Positions 33,774 to 42,142 of a stretch of 52,873 bases of DNA are shown here, in pieces. Under the pieces are notes generated by a model, which made no database searches, had not been told where the DNA came from, and worked only from the letters and a program-made list of their open reading frames with translations. The position numbers were made by a program, and so were the translations under genes. The stretch's first letter is position 1, and the number at the start of each line of letters is the position of its first letter. The stretch comes from an uncultured Pseudomonadota bacterium (GTDB taxonomy: Bacteria > Pseudomonadota > Gammaproteobacteria > Steroidobacterales > Steroidobacteraceae), in contig CADEED010000014.1 of NCBI GenBank assembly GCA_902826225.1, positions 1-52,873 on the forward strand. Reading direction: 5' to 3'.

Positions 33774-36700
33774 TCAGGGCAGGCCGTTGGCCCGCACGAC
33801 GAAACTCGACCAGACGGCCGCCGCCGCCGTGCCGCGGGTGCGCAACTGGGCGGCGCGCAGCGCGCCCGCTGCATTCCCCGACTCACGGTAGGCCGCATAG
33901 AACTCCTCCATGAAGCGGGCGGTCAGGGCGTCCTCGACGGGCCACAGCGACGCGATCACGGTGTGCGAGCCGTTCGCGAGAAAGCCGTACGTCAGGCCCA
34001 GCACCCCTTCGCCGCGCAGTTCGCGACCGTCACCCGTCGCGCAGCCGGACAGCACCACGATGTCGGCGCGCAGCCCGCTGCGCGCGATGTCGTCGGCGGT
34101 GAGCCGATCGGCGGCGAGCGGCGAGCCGTCGGCGGCGAATTCGCTGAGGAACAGCGCCGATTGTTCCGGAGCGTCCCGGCGGGTCACGGCATGTGTCGCG
34201 AAGTGCAGCACGCCCAGGTCCCGCGAAGGCAGTTCGATCACCCGGCGGGCCGTCGCGTTGAATCCGGCGAGTTCGATGACATCGGTGCTGCCTTCGAAGG
34301 CGCGCACGACGGCGCGCGCTTCGATGGCGGAATAGGGCAAACGGGCGAGGCCTCCCGCGCTCGACTCCGGGCCGCGGAAAGTCGCGACTTGCGTCGCCGC
34401 GATGGTCAGGCGCCGATCGTCGGGCGTGTAGACCGGGTCGGAGATCACCGCGACGCGCATCGCACCCGGTCCGCGTGGCGCGGCCGGGCGGAGTGCGAGG
34501 GCGAGCGATGGCGCGGCGATGGGGACGTAGCGATCGACGAGCAACTCATGCGTGCGCGAGTGCGGCAACGGCAGCGCGGCGAAGGGCAGGCCATTGAGCG
34601 GCCCATCCGGCAGGATCAGCAGCCGTTCAGCGGACACTCCGTCGAGCAGCTTGCCGAGCAGCGGCGCAGAGAGCGCATCGGACGCCGGGCGGGCATTGGT
34701 CCGCTGTCGTTCGACGAACGAATGCACCAGCCCTTGCAGCGCACGGCGGCCGGGCAGCACTTCGTGCCGGAACTCGTCGCGCGTGAGCAGCCAGGCGTGC
34801 GAGCGCGCGTCGCCGACGAAGTAGGCGAGAACGGCGGTGTCTTCCGGCAGCGCGGCCTGCACCACCTTGCGCGAAGGGTCGATGAACAGTCCGCCCTTCA
34901 CCTCGACGCCATGTCCGCTGATGAACCGCGCGTCGAGGCGGGCGCGGGTCTCGTCGATCTTGCGGCGCAACTCGAGCGCCTGGGCGTCCGGCAACGCGGC
35001 CGTACGGGAGCGCTTTTCGAGTTCGAGCTGCAGCGCGGTCAGTTTCTCGCGCAGCCGCTCGGTCTCCGGGTCGCGCCCGAGGTCGACCGCCGTGCCGGAG
35101 TGCGACAGCCGGTCCACGAGAGAGCGCGCGCGAATCGTCTCTGCGGTCCGGAACGCCCGCCAGGCGGCATCCGCGTCACCGGGCGCAGCGGCCGCAAAGT
35201 CCACCTCGATGCGTGCTTCGTACGGCGCGTAGCTCGCGGAGAGAAAGCGTGCGCGCATTTCCGGATTCGCGGATTTCACGCGGATGCGCGATTCGATGGA
35301 CACGGCCGTGTCCGCCGCCGCCGCGGCGGCCCGGGTATCGCCGTGCTCCAGCAGCGCGAGCGCGAGCGCCGAACTCGAATCGATGCGGTTGAAGTCGAGC
35401 TGGAGCCGCTCGTAGATGGAATCCGCCTCGCGCAGATCGGCGAGCGCCTCGACGGGGCGGCGTTGCCGCTGCCGCAGCCGCGCGCGCTCCGCCAGCGCGT
35501 CGGCGCGGGTCTGTTCGTTTTTCGTGCGCAGGACCTCGGTGAGCAGGCGGTCCGCGGCTCGCAAGTCGCCGAGCACGCGCAACTCGCCGGCGATGAGCAC
35601 TCGCGTGCGCTCGCTGACCTGGCTGTTGGGCGTCACGCGTTCCGCCTTGCGCAGGTAGTCCAGCGCGAGGTCGTGCTGGCCCAACTCGGCCGCGACGTTG
35701 CCCGTGAGACGCAGCGCGGACGACATGCCGAGTGGGTCGCCCGCCCGCTCGTAGAGCGGCAGGGCGCCACGCAGCGATTCGAACGCGCGTTCGAGGTTGC
35801 CGGTGCGGAACTGGATCGATCCGAGCGATGTGAGCGTGCGCGCGGTTTGCCCATCGTCGCCGCGGGCCGAGAACACCTCGAGCGCCTCGGTCTGCAGCAG
35901 CAGCGCGCGGTCGAATTCGCCGAGCGTGATCAGGCAGTGACCGAGGTTCGACGTGATCGTCGCGTAGAGGTCCGGGTTGCGATCGCGGTCGATGAGCGCC
36001 AGCGCGGTCCGGAACATCGCGGCGGCGCGCGGCATCTCGCCGTTGCGGCCCGCGATGAAGGCGAGATTCTGGGTTGCGCTCGCTTCGTAGAACTTGTCGC
36101 CCCTGGCGGCGGCGCGCTCGCGTACTTCTTCGTAGAGCCGGCTCTGGGTATCGTAGTTGCCGAGGATGATGTCCGGAATCGCCTGGAGGTTCAGCGCCAG
36201 GAACGAATCCGAGGGGAGCTCGTGCGCGTCGAAATAGCGCTGCGCCTTGCGCAGACGCTCGACGATGATCTCGAAATGCGCGAGCTGTTCGCCGCCGGTG
36301 AGATCGTCGGCGAGGTTCACTTCCGCGAGGCTCAGCAGCATGCCTGCCCGCGTCGCGCCCAGTTCGTCGTCCACGGCGAGAAAATGCGTGACCGCCGCCT
36401 CCGCCGAGCGTCTCGCGGACACGAAGTCCAGCAGCAGGTTGAACTCGACATAGCCGCGCTGGTACTCGGCTTCTGCGAGCGAGCGCAGATCGCGCGCGGT
36501 GCGGAAATGATCCGCAGCTTTCTCGAGCGGCGCGATTGCCGAACGCCACGACGCGCGGTCGCGGCTGGCGACGAATTCGTTGGCCTTGCCAAGGGCCGTG
36601 AATCCGAGCAGGCGCTCGTCCGGCGATCCGCCGGGCGAGCCCTTCGGCCAGCGCAGGATCCGGACGGCGGCGTTGCCGCGCCAGCTGCGCTGATCGATGC

Positions 36701-37085
36701 TCGACAGGGTCACGCGCAGCGTCTGCGGCGCATCGAGTGTCACGACCAGCCGGTGCAGGCCGTGGCGCAGGTAGGCATCGGCAAGGTCGGTTCTCTGCGC
36801 GCCGGTCTCGACCTGCGCGCGCAGGTCGATGTCGCGCTCGCGGATCTCGAGGAGATACGTCCCCGCCCGCAGTTGTCGCGTGACGATCTGCGGCTTGTCG
36901 CCCTGGATCCCGATCTCGGTCGAATACTCGACCAGCGGCTCGGTCTCGAAAACGCCGCCGCAGGCGACGAGCACGAACGCGGCGACGCAGGCGAGCAGGT
37001 AGTTAGCGTCACGGAAAACGCGAGGGCCACGGAGGCCGTTGGGCTCCGCGTCGGAGGCGATCGCAATCGAGCGCGGCCTACTCAT
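33774..37085 (-). CDS. TPR-CHAT (caspase-like protease) lipoprotein, copy B
   Basis: A 1,103-residue paralogue of copy A with the same order: hydrophobic segment ending FVLVAC (Cys42, lipobox), beta-rich domain (QIVTRQLRAGTYLLEIRERD), TPR array (ATITSNLGHCLITLGEFDRA, ARTLTSLGSIQFRTGNLERA) and C-terminal CHAT with His965 (LHFATHAVTRRD) and Cys1015 (VVLSGCATGDGRELRGEG). I chose ATG 37085; the frame is open to a TTG at 37175. The 29 residues before the hydrophobic core are long for a lipoprotein signal, so the true start is uncertain. A 249-base gap with its own conserved element separates it from copy A. Confidence 0.87.
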   Translation of the reverse strand: MSRPRSIAIASDAEPNGLRGPRVFRDANYLLACVAAFVLVACGGVFETEPLVEYSTEIGIQGDKPQIVTRQLRAGTYLLEIRERDIDLRAQVETGAQRTDLADAYLRHGLHRLVVTLDAPQTLRVTLSSIDQRSWRGNAAVRILRWPKGSPGGSPDERLLGFTALGKANEFVASRDRASWRSAIAPLEKAADHFRTARDLRSLAEAEYQRGYVEFNLLLDFVSARRSAEAAVTHFLAVDDELGATRAGMLLSLAEVNLADDLTGGEQLAHFEIIVERLRKAQRYFDAHELPSDSFLALNLQAIPDIILGNYDTQSRLYEEVRERAAARGDKFYEASATQNLAFIAGRNGEMPRAAAMFRTALALIDRDRNPDLYATITSNLGHCLITLGEFDRALLLQTEALEVFSARGDDGQTARTLTSLGSIQFRTGNLERAFESLRGALPLYERAGDPLGMSSALRLTGNVAAELGQHDLALDYLRKAERVTPNSQVSERTRVLIAGELRVLGDLRAADRLLTEVLRTKNEQTRADALAERARLRQRQRRPVEALADLREADSIYERLQLDFNRIDSSSALALALLEHGDTRAAAAAADTAVSIESRIRVKSANPEMRARFLSASYAPYEARIEVDFAAAAPGDADAAWRAFRTAETIRARSLVDRLSHSGTAVDLGRDPETERLREKLTALQLELEKRSRTAALPDAQALELRRKIDETRARLDARFISGHGVEVKGGLFIDPSRKVVQAALPEDTAVLAYFVGDARSHAWLLTRDEFRHEVLPGRRALQGLVHSFVERQRTNARPASDALSAPLLGKLLDGVSAERLLILPDGPLNGLPFAALPLPHSRTHELLVDRYVPIAAPSLALALRPAAPRGPGAMRVAVISDPVYTPDDRRLTIAATQVATFRGPESSAGGLARLPYSAIEARAVVRAFEGSTDVIELAGFNATARRVIELPSRDLGVLHFATHAVTRRDAPEQSALFLSEFAADGSPLAADRLTADDIARSGLRADIVVLSGCATGDGRELRGEGVLGLTYGFLANGSHTVIASLWPVEDALTARFMEEFYAAYRESGNAAGALRAAQLRTRGTAAAAVWSSFVVRANGLP

Positions 37086-37207
37086 TGACGACTTGTGCGT
37101 TCTCGACGGGCCCGCTCGTGCGGGAGGGCACGGTCCCCGGGCGGCGTGGCCAATGTTTACAAACACCTGCGGCAACCCGCAATCGATCCCCCGAAACCGA
37201 TAGAAAA

Positions 37208-37297
37208 AGTAGGCAGGGTTTGTAGTAAGCCCTTGATTGAAAAATACTTTGTTTTATGCCCGCCCAAGGTGAGAGAAACCCTGAAGTCGCGACACTA
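37208..37297 (-). promoter_or_regulatory. Two-block conserved element upstream of CHAT copy B
   Basis: Second copy of the element described at 33598. Block 1 is 37208-37232, block 2 is 37268-37297. In this copy the second block contains the palindrome GTCGCGAC. It lies in the divergent gap between CHAT copy B and the gene at 37341, so it could also act on that gene. Confidence 0.65.
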
Positions 37298-37340
37298 CAT
37301 ATGAGTAGCCGCACTGCACCCACGGGAAGACAGGCCAGGA

Positions 37341-38054
37341 ATGAACAGCGCCGATGTGTTTTCGCTCGAGTTCGACATGCTTACGCGCACCTCGTCGCTG
37401 GCGAAAATTCTGGAGCGCTTCCGTGAGTCGTCGGTGGGGTCTGCGACTCACCGGCAACTGCTGCTCGAACTCAACCACGTCATCAACGTCCACTCGCGTT
37501 TGCGCGAGGTCGCGGCGGAGGTGGTGCCCGCCGAAGACTGGGGGGCCTGGCACGAACTGCTGGCGGTTCCCGGGCTGGCATTCGCCCAGGGACGCTCGTT
37601 CCTCGACGACCTGCGCGCCCTCGGTCTCAACTCCCTCGACAGCGTGTCGCTGACGCCGCTGCCTCAGACCATCGCGCTGGCGGCCTACGCGCACTACCAG
37701 CTCGTCGAGCGCGCGACGGTCGGGCTGGTCGGCTACCTCTGGTTCTTCGAACGCATGCCGCGCCTGGTGTATCCGCTGTGGAGCGAGGCCTGCCGCCGCG
37801 GCGGCGTCCCCGAAAAGGCATTGCACGCACTCGCGGAGGGCGCGGAGTTCGACGGCACGCGGGACAGCCAGGTGGTGCACTCCTGCCGCCAGCTGGTGCG
37901 CCGGCCGCGCGACCTGGGGCTCGCCACCCAGAGCCTGCACGACACGGCGGAGCTGTTCGCGACGATGTTCGACGCGGCCCTGCAGCGCGCCGAGCGGCGT
38001 TCTTCGATGGCGGCGGAGGCCGGGATCACCCGGGGTTTCGGGGCGGTGGCGTGA
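37341..38054 (+). CDS. Hypothetical protein, possibly heme-oxygenase-like fold
   Basis: A 237-residue all-helical soluble protein without signal peptide. The spacing of EDWGAWHELLAVPGLAFAQG, AHYQLVERATVGLVGYLWFF-E and AEFDGTRDSQVVHS (Glu, then Asp-x-x-x-x-x-His) is reminiscent of heme-oxygenase-like diiron oxidases and TenA/PqqC relatives, but I cannot assign ligands with confidence. Divergent from the CHAT locus, sharing its intergenic region with the conserved element, so a link to that system is possible. The exonuclease gene follows after 48 bases. Confidence 0.6.
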   Translation: MNSADVFSLEFDMLTRTSSLAKILERFRESSVGSATHRQLLLELNHVINVHSRLREVAAEVVPAEDWGAWHELLAVPGLAFAQGRSFLDDLRALGLNSLDSVSLTPLPQTIALAAYAHYQLVERATVGLVGYLWFFERMPRLVYPLWSEACRRGGVPEKALHALAEGAEFDGTRDSQVVHSCRQLVRRPRDLGLATQSLHDTAELFATMFDAALQRAERRSSMAAEAGITRGFGAVA

Positions 38055-38090
38055 CGCCGTGAATTGAAGGCGAAAAGCGGGATATCCACT

Positions 38091-38096
38091 TACACT
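38091..38096 (+). promoter_or_regulatory. -10 box directly before the exonuclease start
   Basis: TACACT followed by CCGCGC and then GTG at 38103, only 6 bases after the box. The 13-base string TTACACTCCGCGC is identical at 39918, before acs. This implies a leaderless mRNA starting at or next to the GTG. Confidence 0.45.
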
Positions 38097-38102
38097 CCGC
38101 GC

Positions 38103-39002
38103 GTGGTTTACCTCATCGACGCGTCGGTCTACGTCTTCCGCGCGTACTACTCGATGCCGCCGGAGATGATCGACCGCGACGGCCTCCCGGCCCACGCCAC
38201 TTTCGGCTTCGCCCGCTTCCTCGGCGACCTCATCGAGCGCGCGCAGCCGCGCTACATCGCGGTCGCGTTCGACGAAAGCCTGTCGACGTCGTTCCGCAAC
38301 CAGATCTACCCGGCGTACAAGGCGAATCGCGATCCCCCGCCCGAGGATCTCAAGTTTCAATTCCTGCGCTGTCAGGAGTTCTGCCGCCACGCCGGCATCC
38401 CGTACTTCAGCCACGCCGAGTACGAAGCGGACGACATCGTCGGTTCGCTGATGACGCTCTGCCGCCGCGACGGACTGCCGGCGACGCTCGTGACGCGCGA
38501 CAAGGATTTCGCGCAGCTCATCCGCCATGGCGACACGTACTGGGATTACACCGACAACGCGAAGTATCTCTACCATCAGATCGAAGATCGTTTCGGCGTC
38601 GCGCCCGAGCGATTCGCGGATTTCCTCGCGCTGATGGGCGACAGCGTCGACAACATCAAGGGCGTCCCGGGAGTCGGCCCGAAGACGGCGGCGGCGTTGA
38701 TGAAGGAATTCGCTTCGCTCGAGGAGCTCTACGACAACCTCGACCAGGTCGCGAAGATCCCGGTGCGCGGCGCCGGCAAGCTCGCGGCGAAACTGGCCGA
38801 GCACCGCGAGGCGGCATTCCTCGCGCGCCGGCTCACCGAGATCGCGTGCAACATGCCGATGCAGATCGGGCGCACGGAGCTCACGCGCCGCGCGCCGGAC
38901 GTGGCGGCGCTGACCGAGTTCTTCGACCGGCACAACTTCGGCCCGACGCTGCGCCGGCAGGCCGAGCGCCTCGCGCTGCTGCCGCTGGCCGTCGCCGCCT
39001 GA
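38103..39002 (+). CDS. 5'-3' exonuclease (Pol I exonuclease-domain family)
   Basis: A 299-residue stand-alone relative of the 5' nuclease domain of DNA polymerase I. The metal-binding acidic residues are visible in YLIDASVYVFRAYYS, AVAFDESLSTSFRN, AEYEADDIVGSLM and TRDKDFAQL, and a helix-hairpin-helix occurs in DNIKGVPGVGPKTAAALM. Resembles flap endonucleases such as Xni. I chose GTG 38103 because residues match the family from VVYLIDAS onward and a -10 box lies just before; a TTG at 38064 would add 13 residues. Role likely in flap removal or repair. Confidence 0.88.
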   Translation: MVYLIDASVYVFRAYYSMPPEMIDRDGLPAHATFGFARFLGDLIERAQPRYIAVAFDESLSTSFRNQIYPAYKANRDPPPEDLKFQFLRCQEFCRHAGIPYFSHAEYEADDIVGSLMTLCRRDGLPATLVTRDKDFAQLIRHGDTYWDYTDNAKYLYHQIEDRFGVAPERFADFLALMGDSVDNIKGVPGVGPKTAAALMKEFASLEELYDNLDQVAKIPVRGAGKLAAKLAEHREAAFLARRLTEIACNMPMQIGRTELTRRAPDVAALTEFFDRHNFGPTLRRQAERLALLPLAVAA

Positions 39003-39005
39003 GCT

Positions 39006-39863
39006 CTACTCGACGTCGACTTCGTCGCGTTTGTTCGACGGCACGGTGACCCGGCCTGCCACCGAGTCGTGGCCGATCGAGCCCGACGTGTCCGCGTTGA
39101 CGGTGAAATCCCCGCCGACGCGGCCGGCATAGATGTCACCGGAGCTGTCGGTGTCGACCAGCACGCTGCCGCGGACTTCCTCGACGCGAATGCTGCCGGA
39201 ACTGTCGGTCTCGACGGTCACGTCCTTCTGCACGTCCTCGATCACGATGTCGCCGGAGCTGTCGACGACCACCAGGACCGAGCCCGTGATGTGCGTGACG
39301 TCCACGTCACCGGAGCTGTCCCGGATCCGCGCGCTGCCGGCGTGATCGATCTCGACGTCACCCGAGCTGTCGGTGAGGTCGAGGTCGCCCGCGATGCGGT
39401 GGATCTCGAGGTCGCCCGAGCTGTCCTGGATCTTGAGGGACGCGAGATCCTCGATGGTGGAGTCCCCGCTCGAATCCTCGACTTCCACGGGCACGTTCGA
39501 CGGCACCGCGATGCCGATGTCGATGTACGCGTAGTCGTTGCCGCCGATCTTCCAGCCGCCGTCGTTGTCCTGCGGCAGTTCCGTCTCGACGAAGATCACG
39601 TTGCCCTCGCGGCGCACGACGATCTGCGCCTTGTCGACGAGCTCCTGCTTGGACGAGCACGCGGTGCCACGCGCCTCGACTCGCACGGCCGTCGATCGCC
39701 CGACGAGCTTCAGGTCGCCCGCGCCCACGCGAACGACGACTTTTTCGATGCCCTTGGCATCGGCACCGCCGGAACGATCGGCCTTGTACTGGCAGCCGTC
39801 GCCCCACGCGAACGAAGCTGCCGGGACGGCCGCCAGGGCCAGAATCCACAATCCTGTTTTCAT
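39006..39863 (-). CDS. DUF4097-like secreted beta-repeat protein
   Basis: A 285-residue exported protein. Signal peptide MKTGLWILALAAVPAASFA; an N-terminal region with two Cys; then seven or more repeats of about 18-19 residues built around DSSGD (EDSSGDSTIEDL, QDSSGDLEIHRI, TDSSGDVEIDHA, RDSSGDVDVTHI, VDSSGDIVIEDV, and so on). The regular D-S-S-G turn with alternating hydrophobic residues predicts a right-handed beta-solenoid of the DUF4097 kind. Function unknown. Convergent with the exonuclease gene; 69 bases separate its start from acs. Confidence 0.82.
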   Translation of the reverse strand: MKTGLWILALAAVPAASFAWGDGCQYKADRSGGADAKGIEKVVVRVGAGDLKLVGRSTAVRVEARGTACSSKQELVDKAQIVVRREGNVIFVETELPQDNDGGWKIGGNDYAYIDIGIAVPSNVPVEVEDSSGDSTIEDLASLKIQDSSGDLEIHRIAGDLDLTDSSGDVEIDHAGSARIRDSSGDVDVTHITGSVLVVVDSSGDIVIEDVQKDVTVETDSSGSIRVEEVRGSVLVDTDSSGDIYAGRVGGDFTVNADTSGSIGHDSVAGRVTVPSNKRDEVDVE

Positions 39864-39918
39864 GAGTCGCTCCGCTGAAACTCGCTGCCATTGAGACTGG
39901 CGAGAAGGGGTTTCGGTT

Positions 39919-39924
39919 TACACT
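39919..39924 (+). promoter_or_regulatory. -10 box directly before the acs start
   Basis: TACACT followed by CCGCGCCG and the GTG at 39933. Shares TTACACTCCGCGC with the exonuclease promoter. No ribosome-binding sequence fits between the box and the GTG. Confidence 0.45.
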
Positions 39925-39932
39925 CCGCGCCG

Positions 39933-42137
39933 GTGAACGTTCAAAACATCAAGTCCGTTCTCGTCGAAGAGCGGCAGTTTCCGCCCGCCGCCGGGTTTTC
40001 CGCCGCCGCCCGCCTGAAGGCGTCCGACGTGGCCGAGTTGCGCGCGGAAGCGGCCGCCAACCACAAAGGGTTCTGGGCGAAACAGGCGAAAACTGAGTTG
40101 CGCTGGCACAAGCCCTTTTCGGTGACCCTCGACGAATCCAGGGCGCCGAATTACCGCTGGTTCACGGACGGCGAGTTGAACGTCTCGCACAACTGCCTCG
40201 ACATCCACCTCGAGGAGCGCGGCCACAAGACCGCCGTGACCTTCGTGGGCGAGCCCGGCGACGTTCGCCACGTGTCCTACCGCGAGCTGCATGCGGACGT
40301 TTGCCGCTTCGCGAACGCGCTCAAGGCGCTGGGCGTGAAGGCCGGCGATCGCGTCGTCATCTACATGCCGTTGACCCCGGAGGCCATCGTCGCGATGCAG
40401 GCCTGCGCGCGCATCGGTGCGGTCCATTCCGTGGTGTTCGGCGGGTTCTCCGCGATCTCGTTGAAGGACCGGATCGAGGACGCTTCCGCGAGCGTGCTGA
40501 TCACGGCGGACGGTGGCTATCGCGCCGGCAAGACGATCGAACTCAAGGAAGCCGCGGACAAGGCGCTGGCTTCGGGCTGCAAGAGCATTCGGCACGTCGT
40601 GGTGCTCAAGCGCACGGGCCAGACGATCAGGATGAAGGAAGGCCGCGACACCTGGTGGCACGACGAAATCGAAGGCCAGGTCCCGGTATGCGATCCGGTC
40701 TGGGTGAACGCGGAGCACCCGCTGTTCCTCCTGTACACGTCGGGCTCGACCGGCAAGCCGAAGGGCATCCAGCATTCGAGCGCGGGCTTCCTGCTCGGCG
40801 CGAAGCTCACGACCAAGTGGGTGTTCGACATCCGCGACGACGATGTTTTCTGGTGCACGGCCGACATCGGCTGGGTGACCGGCCACAGCTACGTCACCTA
40901 CGGTCCGCTCGCCGCCGGCGCGAGCATCGTGCTCTACGAGGGCGCGCCGACCACCCCGCATCCCGGGCGCTTCTGGCAGATCTGCGAGCAGCTCGGCGTG
41001 ACCATCTTCTACACCGCGCCGACGGCGATCCGCGCGCTCATGAAGCTCGGCGACGATATCCCGGGCCGCTACGACCTCACGAAGCTGCGGTTGTTAGGGT
41101 CGGTGGGCGAGCCCATCAATCCCGAGGCATGGATGTGGTACCACGAGAACGTGGGCCGCGGCCGCTGCCCGATCGTCGACACGTGGTGGCAGACCGAAAC
41201 CGGCGCCATCATGATTTCGCCGCTGCCCGGCGTGACGGCCACCAAACCGGGATCGTGCACGCAACCTCTTCCCGGCATCGCCGCGACCATCGTCGATGCC
41301 CGCGGGGATGAAGTGCAGGGCGCCGAGGCCGGCGGATATCTGGTGATCACGAAGCCGTGGCCATCGATGTTGCGCACGATCTGGGGCGACAACGAACGCT
41401 ATCTCAAGACGTACTGGGAGACCTTCCAGAACCGCTACTACGTGGCCGGCGACTCCGCGCATCGCGACAAGGACGGCTACTTCTGGATCATGGGCCGCAT
41501 CGACGACGTCCTGAACGTCGCGGGACATCGTCTCGGCACGATGGAGATCGAGTCCGCGCTGGTCGCGCATCCGAAAGTCGCGGAGGCCGCGGTGGTCGGC
41601 AGGCCGCACGACATCAAGGGCGAGTCCGTATTCGCGTACGTCGTGCTCAAGGGCGATCGCCCGACCGGCGACAGGATCGAAGCGTTCACGAAGACGCTGC
41701 GCGATCACGTGACCGAGCAGCTGGGCGCGATCGCGCGGCCCGACGACATCCGCTTCGCGGAAAACCTGCCCAAGACGCGCTCCGGAAAGATCATGCGCCG
41801 GCTGCTGCGCGCGATCGCGCGCAACGAGGACATCACGCAGGATCTCTCGACGCTCGAGAATCCGGCCATCATCGACCAGCTGCGCGGCAACGAGCCGGCG
41901 GCGGCACCGGTCGAATCGAAGTCGAAGCCCGCCGCGAAGTCGAAGTCCGCCGCGAGGAGGAAGCCGGCTGCGAAGAAGAAGCCGGCGCCCGGGAAGAAAG
42001 CGGCCGCGAAGAAGAAGGCGGTCAGACGCGGCTTCCTGGGCAAGCTGATCAAGAAGGCGAAAAAGCTCGTCAGTAAACCGATGAAGCTCGCGCGGAAGAA
42101 GGCAAAGCGCCCGGCTGCGGCGAAGCGCAAGAAGTAG
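39933..42137 (+). CDS. acs: Acetyl-CoA synthetase with lysine-rich C-terminal tail
   Basis: AMP-forming acetate:CoA ligase. Core of about 650 residues with [20 protein letters not shown] (P-loop), [38 protein letters not shown] and the C-terminal [14 protein letters not shown], whose Lys is the acetylation-regulated catalytic residue. The family normally ends near the DQL at residue 650. Here 84 more residues follow (41883-42134) with 26 Lys and 8 Arg: Ala/Pro/Lys repeats like histone H1 or AlgP, then a cationic amphipathic stretch ([20 protein letters not shown]). The start is GTG 39933, just after a -10 box. Confidence 0.93.
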   Translation: MNVQNIKSVLVEERQFPPAAGFSAAARLKASDVAELRAEAAANHKGFWAKQAKTELRWHKPFSVTLDESRAPNYRWFTDGELNVSHNCLDIHLEERGHKTAVTFVGEPGDVRHVSYRELHADVCRFANALKALGVKAGDRVVIYMPLTPEAIVAMQACARIGAVHSVVFGGFSAISLKDRIEDASASVLITADGGYRAGKTIELKEAADKALASGCKSIRHVVVLKRTGQTIRMKEGRDTWWHDEIEGQVPVCDPVWVNAEHPLFLLYTSGSTGKPKGIQHSSAGFLLGAKLTTKWVFDIRDDDVFWCTADIGWVTGHSYVTYGPLAAGASIVLYEGAPTTPHPGRFWQICEQLGVTIFYTAPTAIRALMKLGDDIPGRYDLTKLRLLGSVGEPINPEAWMWYHENVGRGRCPIVDTWWQTETGAIMISPLPGVTATKPGSCTQPLPGIAATIVDARGDEVQGAEAGGYLVITKPWPSMLRTIWGDNERYLKTYWETFQNRYYVAGDSAHRDKDGYFWIMGRIDDVLNVAGHRLGTMEIESALVAHPKVAEAAVVGRPHDIKGESVFAYVVLKGDRPTGDRIEAFTKTLRDHVTEQLGAIARPDDIRFAENLPKTRSGKIMRRLLRAIARNEDITQDLSTLENPAIIDQLRGNEPAAAPVESKSKPAAKSKSAARRKPAAKKKPAPGKKAAAKKKAVRRGFLGKLIKKAKKLVSKPMKLARKKAKRPAAAKRKK

Positions 42138-42142
42138 GGTGG

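Noticed and set aside
33756..33784. Terminator at the end of CHAT copy B
   Set aside because: An 8-bp GC stem with a 13-base loop overlaps the stop codon, but no T run follows on the minus strand. I do not count it as a terminator.
33963..37088. A 1,041-codon open frame on the plus strand, antisense to CHAT copy B
   Set aside because: Its translation is the Arg/Glu/Ala-rich pattern of a shadow frame in GC-rich DNA. The minus strand shows a lipobox, TPR repeats and an intact CHAT domain.
39006..39863. CRISPR array or tandem DNA repeat
   Set aside because: The short repeated strings are codons of a protein repeat in one open frame. There are no unique spacers or conserved direct repeats.
41883..42137. 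Frameshift joining acs to a separate basic protein gene
   Set aside because: The frame is continuous from the Acs core to the TAG, and no ribosome site or start codon marks a separate gene.
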